Below, piece after piece: positions 23,850 through 38,100 of a stretch of 64,000 nucleotides of DNA (positions are counted from its first letter, which is position 1; each line of letters begins with the position of its first letter). Source of the stretch: Apostichopus parvimensis (taxonomy: Eukaryota > Echinodermata > Holothuroidea > Aspidochirotida > Stichopodidae); contig KN885557.1 in NCBI GenBank assembly GCA_000934455.1, forward strand, positions 41,962-105,961. Reading direction: 5' to 3'. The notes beneath the pieces were generated by a model that did not search any database, was not told the origin of the DNA, and worked only from the letters and a program-made list of their open reading frames with translations. The position numbers and the translations under genes are program-made.

Positions 23850-25451
23850 AATCACAGACTGTTAAGACAATGAAGACAACACAACATAAGTACTGATGAA
23901 GTCTAAACTTAACTTTACAATCAATGAGTTTACAACTAACAAACACGAGAACTTTCTAAAAGTTCTATTCTGCTTGTTTTCAATAGTTTAGAGGTAGTTT
24001 ATCTCTGATTTTGCAAAAATAGCCATATTTATCACTTGTTTGCTCTCTCTTCAGAAGATCACATTTCTAAAGTAAGTCGAGATAAAACTAGACAACCGTA
24101 TCTTAACCCCGCAGGAAGAAAACCTCCTCAGACTTGTAACACTGAACAAGAACCAACTTAGACAAGTCTATTATATTAAATCAAGTCATTTCCAACATCC
24201 AAATGCAACAAAAGGAATAAAAAAAAATTGAAAAAAAATTAACACCACTGCAGCAGTAGAAAGGAAAAATTATAAATATAAGCATCTTGTATTTATGAAA
24301 TACAAATTAACTGCATAGAATGATATCTGTAATTCCAATCAAACTCATCAAAATGTATCATAAACACTTTTATTACATGAAGCTTATTAAAATACCTCCT
24401 CATCAACGTTACTTAATATATTCAATTATAATGGTATTGTGATTAATTCAACTCTGTTATAATCACACACAAATATGACACATTGGAAATGCAGAAGAAT
24501 GTAGCCCAACAATGAAGGTTATGAAAACAGTTCATGAATGTTAATTATGATGGGAGGGGGGGGTGAGGGGGACGCAGGGGGTGGAGGTAATTCTCAGATA
24601 TGATGGGCTGACAGGGAGTGTATTAATTTTGCACCGTTAAAGCAAAAAGGGTTTTAATTTACATGCATTGTGTCTGATAGCCATTTGCAGTGGAGTGACG
24701 TGCACATAATTTAAAAAAGTGGGATGAGGGTACAAATTCTTAATAGCCCCAAATGATATAAAAAGCGGCTGAACCTATAAGGAAGGGACAGAGGGGAATG
24801 AAGGAGGGTGTATGGCCCCTGGGGTTGTTAATGCTGATACCCATGTACGGGGAACTTTTCAGTATTTTTTTTCCCATCTTCATTCACAAATTTATAATAC
24901 CAAAGATTAATATCCTGTATCTTGCCATGATGATAAAAATTCATCCCATATGTGAGGTTGTGTTAAAAAAAATCCATGAGATATAAAATGTATATTTTAG
25001 CCTCTAATTGTCAGCACGAACAGTTTCACAATTATTGGGAGAGTATATCAGCATGCACAAATCTCTCAAGATGAGTTTTAATTGACAGAGTCAAATGTCC
25101 TCTTCTGACATCCCTATAACTAAGTTCATCATCTACCCACATACCTATAAACCCCAGATTACTCCCATCCTATCCAGCACCTCCCAGTATTGGTTTTTCT
25201 TCTTTCCAAAATAGTATAACTTGCAAATGCCTGAAATCCAACAGCAAAACAAAATTCAGTTTATGAGCGACTATAGAGCAATTTCCTTATGGATGCACCC
25301 TGTATCTACCCATACCTGAATAACATGGTATCACACATGCATTATTTTTTGCCAAAAGCCTACCATGGTTTTTTTTAAGCTAGCCAAGTTCATTTGAAGC
25401 TACCACTGGTTATGCATGGAACCTTTCATGCTGGCTTATAACTTATTTACC

Positions 25452-25947
25452 TTCCTTGGAAGCTTCCAAGTATCCTTGGAAGCTTCCACGGTTCCTATAG
25501 GGTCTACCACAGTTCCCAGGAATCTACCCACGGTTCCTTTAGGGTCTACCACAGTTCCCAGGAATCTACCACGGTTCCTTTAGGATCTAACACGGTTCCC
25601 AGGAATCTACCATGGTTCCTTTAGGATCTACCACGGTTCCCTGGAATCTACCATGGTTCCTTTAGGATCTACCACGGTTCCCTAGAATCTACCATGATTC
25701 CTTTAGGATCTACCACGGTTCCCTGGAAACTACCATGATTCCTTTAGGATCAACTACGGTTCCCTGGAAACTACCATGATGACTTTATGATCTACCATGG
25801 TTCCCAGGAATCTACCATGGTTCCTTAAGGATCTACCACGGTTCCCTAGAATCTAACACAGTTCCTTAAGGATCTACCATGGTTCCCTGGAAACTACCAT
25901 GCTTTCTTTAGGATCTACCACGGTTCCCTGGACTCTACCATGGTTCT
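25452..25947. repeat. 41-bp minisatellite at the NAGS stop codon and 3' UTR
   Basis: About eleven copies of a dimer of two 20-21-bp halves, roughly GAATCTACCATGGTTCCTTT and AGGATCTACCACGGTTCCCT on the + strand. The array runs from about 25452 into the end of the NAGS coding sequence and contains its stop codon. Confidence 0.9.
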
Positions 25948-26121
25948 GCGACTTCACTGTCTTCCTTGTCATAATCTTCTTGTTCCTCAGCTTCTATAAA
26001 GGAAGTCTTATGGTTAACAGCCCAGTCTACGACACCGTAGGAGAGCTTAGGGTTTGATATACCGTACCAGAATACCGTCCATGTGTGATTACTCCAGCTG
26101 CCCTCACAGCGTTTGAAATAC
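25935..26121 (-). CDS. NAGS: NAGS terminal exon
   Basis: Acceptor ACTTCTGCAG. It reads YFKRCEGSWSNHTWTVFWYG, then ISNPKLSYGVVDWAVNHKT, then an acidic tail ending in EPW and TAG. The codons for EPW and the stop already belong to the 25.45-25.95 kb minisatellite, so the stop codon and 3' UTR are repeat-derived. Confidence 0.95.
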
Positions 26122-29100
26122 CTGCAGAAGTGACAAACACACATCATAAAAGCTGCAACGCTGAAAGACATCAATTTTAAGTTCAACGACACTGGTAAAT
26201 GTATGGTGATATATGGCAGACTGCAAATCTGGATGTAATACTAAATTTATTGGTTTCACTGTCACAGCAATAGACATCATACACTGATTTACTGACTTTG
26301 CGTAAAAAAAGTCAGTAGACGACAGAAGTTCCAACTAAATCTACGGGTATCCCAGGAGACACAAAATGGATTTATTACCGGCAGAAATATGAAGCTGAGA
26401 ATATGATAATAGCCATCAGCGGTGCCCTAGAAAATATGCTAATGAGGTGTAAACATGGCTAGCTATTTAATAATTTACAATGTTCTCTCCACCTCCACTA
26501 ACCTTTCTACATCTGCATACTGCTAACAGTTTCAGCATGCTAACTGTTAAAGTTAATAATAATGTCTTTTAAAGTGTGACTTTATTTACAATATACCATT
26601 CTCAGCACAAGGACTTTATGAAACATGCGTATGGAATATCTGTTTCAATGTCATTGAACGAGAATTGTTCAGTAGCTTGCATCATGTTTCTATGACTGGA
26701 ACTCTGCTTGCTCTAAAACAAAAACTCATCATTTCTAATGATACCAACATAACCAATGTTAACATGATGTACATACCATGAATTGATCTTGTTAACATTC
26801 TTAGAGCGCCAAAAGAGAGCAGGGAAGTCGCTTCTTAATTCATCCCAAAGAACGTCACTAGTTCCTTCACCCTGTCAGAAATGAGATGAGAAAAGGAAAA
26901 TAAGATTTAAAAATCTTTTCATTTAAACTGCTCTCATGTAATTCATGTTTACTGCATTTCTGTTGAAAGAAGCTTAGTTGCTTTCCATCATATCTTCATA
27001 TTACTTCAAGTCAAATTTGCTCTTCAAAGTTTTTTTATAATCCAATCTTTTCACAGAATTCTCCAAAGTTCTTCTTTTTAACCAGAAGATGCAATTAGCT
27101 GGTTATTAGCCTCCAGGGTTAATGAGAATGTTGACTTCAGCTCTGAATCTTATATTCAGATCAGACTAGGGTAGGTATCACTGCTATGACAGTATGGTAG
27201 GCTTAGGCCAAGTGTTGAAATTTGTTTTGAAGAGTAACAGACTATTAATAGACAGATTTTAGACATCTTGTGGCACATTCAAGTAAGAAACATGAACAGT
27301 GTAAACTGTTGGTTTAGTCACTTCTTAAATCCTTTCCATTCATCTGTACGTATTATTTATTCAGACAAAGCAATTCTATTAGAGGCAGAGTGCCAAATAG
27401 AAAAGCAGATTCCAAATACCACCGCCCCCAGCCCCTGCCCCCCATTCCCTGCAGTAGGAATGAATCAATATCAACCAATAGAGGTTATCACAACATACAA
27501 GCAGTGCCTGTTGTGTGAGACTGCAAAGCACCATAGTGTTTCCATCCTATGCTACATAGTGTATTATACAACACCTAATTATATTCCGGCCATTTGATTG
27601 GTCAATTGCTCTTCGATTGCATGCAAAATCCGCTCTATTGCACGCTATGAAATAGAACCATGCGTTATACTTTTTTGATAGCACTTTTTTCAATGGTAAG
27701 AGAGCAGATAAACCTGTCTGTTCAAAACAATCTGTTGCATGAGTGCATTTTACATCCAATTATATCCAAATTTGAAGGTGTTGTATAAAACAAATAATGA
27801 ATGGTTTCCATTCGTGCAATAGTGCAAATATTTCATTCGTTGAAAGATGTAATTTGTTCCCTCGGCTGCGCCTCGTTGAATGGAACATTACATCTTTCAA
27901 CTCATGAATTATTTGCACTATTGCACTCATAACCATTCATTATTTGTATAATGTAGTATGAAGTTATATCCCCATCATATTACTTTAAACATGTGCTTCC
28001 ATGCTTCTTTGTCTTAAGAGTAATTACTTACTTCCTGCTTCGTGTTTATTCACCCCTCACCCACATCATATTCGTAGAAGCCCCCTTTGTCTTAATTCCA
28101 TGAACTATTCATGCTTAACCACAGATGACAACCTGTTGCATCTCATGTGTATACGAATGTGGTTAGTCATAGCACTCTCCTATGTGCCTTAGTGATTATA
28201 AGTAAAAGACTCTGTGACCAAGAGTTAATGTCACAGAGAGGTTATTGCCCATGCACAGGAAGTTGTAATGACTTAAATACTGTAGTTTGTTAGTATGGAA
28301 ATGACTAGGATTCCAGACTTCAGAGAGTGTAGTTCAGATACACTCCAGCAACAATATCGCCACACAGAATAAATAAAGCTTATATTCTACAATTATGTCA
28401 ATGTCTGGAGTTTCTCTTTATCTGTTGTTAATTCTACTTATTTAATACCAGAGCCCTGAACTAATTGAGCCGGAGCACCCCAACGTAACAAGATGCTGTT
28501 GCCTCCTCAGTATCCTACTTTTGACAATGATCCTAAAGAGCCTTGTGAGATCGATAATTGTGGAATACATATCGTGATGAAAGATTATAGTCTGTTAGTT
28601 TTGAGAATAATATCACACAAAAGCACAACGCTATATACATCAACTCCATCTCTTTTACACCGATTGATGGATAGCTTCTTCCCAAAAATCCCTCAATAAC
28701 ATACATAACATTGAACACATCACAGGAAAACTTGTATTTCAGAAACCTACCTCTGGCATTAACCGAGAATTTCATTGAGGTTTAGATATTTACACTTGAT
28801 CAAATTTATAATCTGTCTTACCACCACGTGAATATTTTTAATTAATGTAATAAAACAATTTTTATTCGCAGGGGACAATACGCATGCTAAACAATTCCAA
28901 GAACTGACGAACGTCTATAATTTACAGAGCCTGCCCGACACTTTGTTCTGAATGCCGCCAAGCAGAAACAGTAATTTAAACACTTCCGCCCGGCACTATA
29001 TTTGGTAATTAATTTTAATAACTTTGACCATTACCAAAATATGGGAGAATACTTGGTACAGAAGTTAGCTCCAGAATAATATAAAAGATTATTGCATTAA

Positions 29101-32100
29101 CCGAGAATTTCGTTGAGGTTTAGATATATTTAGAGGTATATATAATCTGTCTTACCACGACGTGAATATTTTCAATAATTGTGATAAAACAATTTTCATT
29201 AGCAGGGGACAGTACGCATGCAAAAAAATTCCATGAACTGACGAAAGTCTATAAATTACAGAGCCTGCCCCGACACTTTGTTCTGAAATGCCGCCAAGCA
29301 GAAACAGTAATTTAAACACTTCCGCCCAACACTATATTTGAATATTAATTTTAATCACTTTTACCATTACCAAAATATCCGAGAATACTTGGCACAGAAG
29401 TTAGCTCCAATATAAAAAAAAATGATTGCAAATTTATTGCAAAAATTTTCCAAAGTGGGGACACCCCAACCATTAGACCCCTCCCCCAGGACGTGGATCA
29501 CATTAACGCTCAAACCCGCCCGGCACTCAAATATTCCCGAACACATCACTGCTTACAATTTCTGGGGAAGTTACACTGCAGACCTAAACCATCTCCAGTA
29601 GAATGAACAAAAAACACGAAATCTTGATTGGTAGTACTTAAAAGGAATAAAAAGATGTGTATCAAAAATTAAAAATTTAATATTTTTATAATAATAGTAA
29701 AACTGAATAGAAATTATCTGAAAAAATTCACTCGAAAATAACAATCTAGACACTTTGGGTGGTAGAATGAGAAGGGCGGTGACCGGAGGAGCCGGTCGTA
29801 GAGGGTGCACAGTGTTAAAAGGTTCCCAGGACATTCTAGGCACGGTAGAATGAGGGTGCTAATGTTGTGGGGAGACAGGTAAGCGAGGAACGAAGTAAAT
29901 ACAAAGATATCAGTTCTATATATAGCTGAGTTTCTTTAAGTCTGACCTGTATTTTAGTGCTGACAGCAAATTTATCCAAATATGGGACCCCGTTGACTCC
30001 ATCCTCCTTAGTCAGGATAGCCACAGCATTGTAGTTTTCCGAGACGTAGATAGAGTGTAGTTTGTGTGCGATACCTTCCAAGTAGTCTGGACGCAGCAAC
30101 TTGTTGAAAGACCTTGAAAAACAGAAATTCAAAAAATAAACAAACAAACACAACAAGATTACCTTAAAGATCAGATATGTTGTGTTTCTCTATAAACAAG
30201 TACAGAAAATTTTATTGGCAAAACAGTGGATAAATAATAACAGTATAATATCAGTTCTTATAAAATCCAGCATGTGAAACACCATTTTTAATTTTTTTTT
30301 TAAATTTATGATAAATGCCTGCGTCTGTTATTGAACGTAGCTGAAGTCTTCCTTAGAGAATACAACAGACAAAAGCCAACTGTACTATTAACAATATTCA
30401 AATCAGATATGAAATCCAACGATTGCTTCACTAAGTTCATTGGCATATGACACAGTGTGCTTCCGTCTTGCATCGTTACACATGGACTGATAATGGCGAC
30501 AGACACGCATCTAGTTGGGAAAGTTGAAGACCATGACGGATTGGCTAAGTGACTTTGACGGCTTACTTTGTTATCATAGCCAGGAGACGGTCCTGATCAA
30601 TGTCCTCAAGGCTCTTCGATTTGTATATTCGCTCTGTATTCTTGAATAACGTTCCAGTTCCTAAAAGGAGATAGAGAGAGAGACAGACAGCATCATATCG
30701 GTAACATGAAAAATGTAAAACTGGCATTTATATGTTGTGAGAAAAGATATTACAGTTTGAGAGAGTCAATATAATGGCTAGTTTGCAGAGCTGATGTGCT
30801 ATCATTAGATCGGGGATGACAGGAGTCAAACTTGAATACTTAATTATCCATCCAGTTGGGACAACTTTTATTTTGGTAAATTCATGCCACGCTTCAAGGA
30901 ACTCGTACGGCCAGTTAGAACTGGCATTTATATGTTGTGAGAAAAGATATTACAGTTTGAGAGAGTCAATATATGGCCAGTTCGCAGAGCTGATGTGCTA
31001 TCATTAGATCGGGGATGACAGGAGTCAAATTTGAATAGTTAATTATCCATCCAGTTGAGACAAATTTTCTTCTATTTGGTAAATTCATGCCAGGCTTCAA
31101 GGAACTCGTACAGCCAGTTAAGAACAATATGGATATCATGTTTCTATCATATACTGTCATACTGACAGCTTCCCTTTTACACCGTGAACAATACAACTTT
31201 CAGTATTGTATGAGAAACAAATTTATGAAACTCAAAAACTGCAATACAAAGATGTGAACACTTGATTGTTCCACTGTCAATGACCTACTATATTATGTTC
31301 ATCAAAATGAATAGTATCATTTTTGGGACCTTGCATCGTTATGACAAAGCTTTACATAAACAATTGCACATAATTGCTCACTCTGACGAGTAATTTCTAA
31401 AATAAGATATCTCCATGGTTACGACTTTACGGCTGCTCCTTATTGGCTGGTTATTAATTGTTTTAGTTCAAGAAGAACAGATTTATATCCCATCAAATTG
31501 AAGGGAGAGTTCATAAGCTTTGGTTAGCCTCTGAAGAATATCCTGCTGGGATTGAAATGTCAGGCTCTCTAACTTTTATTTATTTATCTCCAAGGGCTTT
31601 TTGCAGTAGATAAGCAGTTTGCTTACCTTTTTTTTTTCCCCTTTGAAGTTCCTAACTGTTTAACGTTGGTGGGAATTTAGGTAGACTAAAGTACCAAATC
31701 ATATTTTCAGGTACATTTAATATCGTACCTCTCTACAACTTTGCAAACTTTAACTGAATGCATCATGCATAAGAGATGTATATGTTTCCTCCCAGGCAAT
31801 TTGATATTTTAAGAGATAAATCAATTATTTCAGAGCCGCTTTACTTCAATTATGACATCATCATGAGCATCCATGTCCCCACGCTCCATTACTGTTGCTG
31901 AATTATTCCTACCCTTAGGCAAATACTCAATTGTTTTTCAAAGTCACGATTCTTTTACTGAGTATCCACAAGAGAGTCTGCCAGTGTAGTTAGGGAATTG
32001 CGATCAGACGAAATTCTTTGCTTCTATTACAATGGGTGGAATGCATATACATGTGTCAATAAGAAGACACATGTCATATCTGAGTATAGGTTGAATATTC

Positions 32101-35100
32101 CTTGAACAGCCAATAACCACCAAAGTGTTCTGACAAAAAACTTCATCCAACTTCCAAATTCTGTCAATATCTTTACGTTGAAGTACTGTTTCGAAACCTT
32201 GGCACCAAATTATAGTGTCTTCTATAATATCATGGAGGATTTTATTTTCTCAGAGAAATGGGATTCTGACATTCAGATATTAGACAATAATTTATATTGT
32301 ATCGTACAATAGAAACAAAAATTCAAAAAGAATGTGTAAATTGCTATACAATTACAAAGATGTAAAGCAGTTTTTGTACAGACAAATCTAGTATTTGTAG
32401 TATTTTATAGCAAAAAGAGATTCATAAATCTGAAAACTGGTACTAAACAAAATGTCCACACCTGGTAAAATAATTTCCCCCTATATATATTCAATTTTAG
32501 GTATACTCTCGTCTAATTATGGTAAGTACAGGTTTATCACATGGTTTAGCTGGGCCACAATCGAAGTATTAACCAACCCATCTTACATACATGTAATGAT
32601 TGAATATGAAATGTTGTAGTCTATCCTTGAGAGATATTTACCATGGTGAGTGAATAATTCTGCTAGGATGGTATTTGCTGAGGTGATCACAACACTTGAA
32701 AGAGGAGGGAGGACAGCTAAGAGGGCTGAAATGGACTGCAGTTTCTCCTGATACAGGGGATCGCACCACTTTTGAGAAGAGATGGCTTCCACGTCGGCTG
32801 GCACATGAACGTGTTTCATGACCTATAGAGCAGAGGGAAATATGCATAATGCTTATGAATAAACATATTTTTATGAATAAACAGTACATAACGATTATGC
32901 ACACCCAATAAACCCACATCCTCATGTAGGAAATATCCATACGAAACTTTGTTCTTTGTGAAGGAAATATTACGTACTGTAGGTTCAGTACTTTCCTTTT
33001 GTTTTTAGAAATGCTCGTTCTACCAGATATACCCTCACAATTGCGATGATACCCTCACAATCGTGGTGATAAGGTGTTATCAGACAATGACACTGAACTT
33101 CGCCTTATATCACAGTTGGGCATAAATTCAAGGGTATATCCACGAACAAAATACTTCATTGGCATTACATTCTTCTCAAAGAAGAACCCTTTCATATAAA
33201 TATTTGCAAGCGAAGGTGTGGATCATTGGCTGTTGACTTTCAAATAAACTGCAGAACTTTACACAGTTTATAACAGAATTGATACAATGTATTCTCAAAT
33301 ACAAAGTTGTACATATCATGATATAATTATAAACTCTGTGTGTTTAACATATTTGCCTCATTGCCTTTTCACATGTATGAACATTTAATTGCATTCCATA
33401 ATTTTTTTGTTTGGTTTTTTTGTTTTCTATTCTTTATTGTGGTTTATAACCCTGTCATATATAATTTTTTACTTTTATTGCTGTTGTTATTACTTTTAGG
33501 TTTTCTTAAGTTTGGTAATTTTATATTGCAGGTATTGGTTCTTTTGTACAGTGCTCTTCAGCATGTTTTATTTCATGATAACAGCACTTTAATATATGGT
33601 ATTTTATTTTTTGGTATTTTTTTTTATAATTTCCTTCTTTGCAACATTTCATTTCAGTTATTTATTTGTTTTCTCACAACATTCAGATGATAATAATATA
33701 ATACATATAAAGTATCAAAAATTCAAAGAGTTGTGAAAGGTAGTGCTCTAAGTAACCTTTATGGCATTAATGAGTAGAGCAATCCCTACACTTAACTATA
33801 CTTAACACATAAACAAACAGTTCGTTTTATACCAATGAGAAGATCGGATCAAGACCAATCCATTTTTATTTTCCAAAATCAGATTACAGTTGATCAAACT
33901 TAGAAATCCTCTCTGATCGTTGTCTTTTTTTAACCGATCCACTGTGAATTAGAAAATGACTATCGACTGCATTTGATCATTATCAAACATTTCGTTGCCC
34001 AGATAATTTTGTATTAGCTGTAGATGTGTGAGACATAAAGATGAGCAAGTTTCGATACTACTTTTGGCTTCTTATTTTTGGCAATTTCTCAATGAATAAT
34101 TCATTACTACCTGGGATAGACATCGTTCTTCGTTTATAGGCACTGCCATTAGTATTCACAACAAGAACTTCACGAGGTAGGGGGGAGGGGGGTGGCCGTT
34201 CCACTTAGTTGCGCTGTTGTAGCTAGTTAGTGTATATTTGGTTTAGACTGCATTTAACTGTTGTATATTATCAATGTTTTTTTTGTTTGTATTTCTATCA
34301 TTCATTGTATCAATGTTCTTTGTATTTTGTATCATTCATTGTATTGCTCACCGCAGATATGTAATTTCCTTCTGGGATTCAATAAAGTTGACTTACTTAC
34401 TTACTTCATAACAACAAGTATCACACATACCAGACAGTCTGGGTCATTTAATAAATGCTCATACAACTGTATATAGTCCCATCATTGCCAAGCTTCAAAT
34501 CACTTGTAGTGATAGTGTGAACACTTCTGACTTTTTTATCTAATGAAACAGAATATTATTCACACTGCTCATATTGTTTGTGTAAGATGTTCATTGAAAT
34601 TTGAAGTGACATATAAAAGTACAGCTTGTTATTAAACCAAAAAACCTGTCCAAATTGGATGCAAAATAGACCAAAATTAATATTAAAAAAAACCAGTATT
34701 AACACAAGTTTCAAGAAACTAGGTTTCATTCTATAGCAGCTTGCTCACTGAGATCATTTTAATGATATTGTTTCCATCTCTTTCAAAAGATTGTAAAAAT
34801 GAAGGTCATTAGCCTGACTAATCACTTTCATTTCAAATAATGGAAGCATAACCTTTGTTTAAAAACCCTTTCGATTCATTCTAAAGGATCGCTACACGTT
34901 TGTTAATTTTCAAAAGATATAAGGTTAAGTCAATAATAAACGACCAACGTAGTGATGTCGTCTTACGTAGTGAATATAAAACTAATGGCATTACGACTGT
35001 TACGACTGAATTAAAACTTGACTTACCTTGTTACTGCCATCTAGTAACCCTCCTTTGTCATTCAACAGGAGGACTTTAATTGGTTGAACAGCTTTTGCAA

Positions 35101-38100
35101 TTTCAATGGTTGCTTGGGAAGCATCTACGCAAATGAGCTGGGAACTGGTTGTTTCACCAATAGATGATACAACTGGAATGTGGCCTGACCTGAGAAGGAA
35201 GATAGATAGATAGATAGAGAAAAGGAGATGATATTAAACACTATTAAACAGTATTAAACGGTATTAAACAGTATAAAAAGAAAACAACATTTCTCGTCGT
35301 CGCTGTTAACATTTCTTGTTTATCATGTACTAGTTTCTGAACACAAATAAGAAGCAGGAACTGTATCCTTCAGTTTTTTGTATCGAATGCATTTATTCAG
35401 GTCAGAAACAAGCACTATAAGAACAGTCAATGGGTGGGAGACAGTCAATGAGTGGGAGGGGGAGAGGAGGGGGATGTCTCAAAAGAAGCTCTGGGGCTTA
35501 TAAGCATAGCCCTCCATTGAAAAAGACAGAGAAAAGAAATGAACACCTATAACAATAACAACAGGAGGACAAACAAGAAAGAAATCAGAGAAATAACTGA
35601 TTTTCATTTGCTGCATAATTTTTAGTATACTTCATAGCATAACAACTACCTTATCCTATTTTGCATATAAGATTCAGGGCTATTAAGATGTCAATTCATT
35701 AACTACTGACTGAGGGAATAACCTGGCTAATTTCACCGTTTGGGTTAGAGAGGAACAATTCAGAGACTCTACCTAAATTGGTGAACATTTCAGCACTGTC
35801 CCTATGTTTATCACTATCACCTCTGATGCCACAGTGTAAGGGGACATTTCTCCTCTGTCCCACTACTTTATTAGTGTCCACTCAGATACACAGTGTCCAA
35901 GGAACATTTTCCTAGGCTATCCACACATTTTATCAGTATCCCCCTCTCATACATAGTGTCCAGGGAATAGCCTTCCCCTCAGTTCCCACGTTTTATCAAT
36001 CTCCTATGATTCACTGCCAGGTCAGTGCCAACTTTCCCCTCTAACCAAATCCACCAGAACAGATTTCGTACTGAAGTGAAATGTGGTTATGAATAGCAGC
36101 CATCTGCTTTAAAGAAAGTTTAATTAGCAGAGAGAAGGAACGTCTTGGTCTAAATGATTGCGTACAGCTGGTTGACCCACTTCTTACTTTTTAACCATAG
36201 CTAATAATACACACAAATAACAAAAGGCATATTGTTCTGGAGTCATCACGCTATGCAGCGTACTACACAAATTTAGCTTGTAATTTGATTTACGAAGACA
36301 GCTGATCAAGCACCAATGTACTACAATCCACAACTATATGCTATGATTCAAACAACTATGCCAGTAACTAGATCACCATAGCGACACTGTCAGGCAATCA
36401 TCTTCTGATTCTCGATTGAATACCTCAATTGAGGAAGTGTTCTGTTTGTATCAATTTGGTAAACATGATATCAACAGTAACCCAAGGAGAAAACAAGAAG
36501 ATACCATTGTATACATGTGTGTCTATGAAAAGCAGTTATATTAGCTATTCATGTAGGTCAGCACTACACAAAAATACAGATTTCATAGTTAAGTCAGTCC
36601 ACAGGTTCACACTGGTATTACTCACTCAATGCATAATGGAAGACATTCAGTGTTCACAAAGCCTTGTTACAGCTTTAGTGTTCACATCAGCTTTTAATTG
36701 CCTACTCAACCCACTTGTAAATTACCCACTCAACATACAGTCGTGTTCAGGGCAGTTTGATTACCCAATCAAGAAACCATACCAGAGGTTCGGTGTTCAC
36801 ATCAAAATTACTCATCCAATGCATAACGGTTAATACCCAGTATTCACATTTGGGTTGAATACTCATTCAATGCATTTGGCTTATAATACTGTATAAACTC
36901 ACTCAATGCATAAATGCTAGAGATCCAGTGTTCACACATGTTTGATTTTTTGCTGAATACACCATGTTAGAAGTACTGTGTAGTGTTCACATCGGCTTGA
37001 TTACTCACTCAATGTACCACGTCAGAGATTCTGTGTTCACATTGGTATAAATACTCACTCAATGCATAAATGCTAGAGATCCAGTGTTCACACATGTTTG
37101 ATTATTGCTCAATACACCATGTTAGAAGTACTGTGTAGTGTTCACATCGGCTTGATTACTCACTCAATGTACCAAGTCAGAGATTCTGTGTTCACAGTGG
37201 TAATTCTCACTCAATGCATAAATGCTAGAGGTCCAGTGTTCACACATGTTTGATTATTTGCTGAATACACTATGTTAGAAGTACTGTGTAGTGTTCACAT
37301 TTGGCTTAATTACTCACTCAATGCACCACGTCAGAGATTCAGTATTCACATTTGGCTTAATTACTCACTCAATGCACCATGTTAGAGGTCCAGTGTTCAC
37401 ACTTGTTTGATTATTTGCTGAATTTACCATGTTAGAAGTACTGTGTAGTGTTCACATCGGCTTGATTACTCACTCAATGTACCACGTCAGAGATTGTATG
37501 TTCACATTGTTATAAATACTCACTCAATGCAAAACTGCTAGAGGTCCAGTGTTCACACATGTTTGATTATTTGCTGAATACACCATGTTAGAAGTACTGC
37601 GTAGTGTTCACATTTGCTTAATTACTCACTCAATGCACCATGTTAGAGGTTCAGTATTCACATTGGTAATACTCACTCAATGCATAAATGCTACAGGTCC
37701 AGTGTTCACACGTTTGATTATTTCCTGAATTTACCATGTTAGAAACTTGTACTGTGTTGTGTTCACATTTGGCTTAATTACTCACTCAATGTACCACATC
37801 AGAGATTCTGTGTTCACATTGGTAATATTCACTCAATGCATAAACGCTAGAGGTCCAGTGTTCACACATTGCTGTATACACCATGTTAAAAGTACTGTGT
37901 AGTGTTCACATTTGGCTTAATTACTCACTCAATGCACCATGTTAGAGGTTCAGTATTCACATGGACTACCCTGCCTTTAGAAGATCCAGTGTCAGCTTCA
38001 GCTCTGAAGACGTTACTTCCAGAGAACAATGGGTGAGCCTGAGCACCACTTGCCTGGAGACAATTAACCATTGTCATAGTCTCTGTTGTTACCCTTCGTC

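Larger units (their letters stand above)
19501..25934. other. Gene-free interval between convergent 3' ends
   Basis: I find no supported exon here. It holds the gene 1 poly(A) signal (19645), a short duplication at 20465, MITE-like repeats near 21370-21840, a hAT MITE at 23579-23849, G-rich tracts near 19795 and 24550, and the NAGS 3' UTR minisatellite from 25452. The NAGS polyadenylation site was not settled. Confidence 0.7.

Noticed and set aside
29751-29902. U1 snRNA-like sequence
   Set aside because: Only CTTACCTG matches U1. The rest of the repeat shares no U1 stem-loops or Sm site.
33340-33690. 116-residue hydrophobic ORF
   Set aside because: It arises from a T-rich intronic stretch, so Phe/Leu richness mimics a membrane protein. 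No splice or family evidence.
36429-36833. 134-residue ORF on the + strand
   Set aside because: It begins just before and runs into the splice-site minisatellite, has no recognisable domain, and is antisense to NAGS. Explained mostly by repeat sequence.
36600-37965. CRISPR-like array
   Set aside because: Units vary in length and sequence, there are no unique spacers of fixed size, and the host is a eukaryote with the repeat derived from an exon end.
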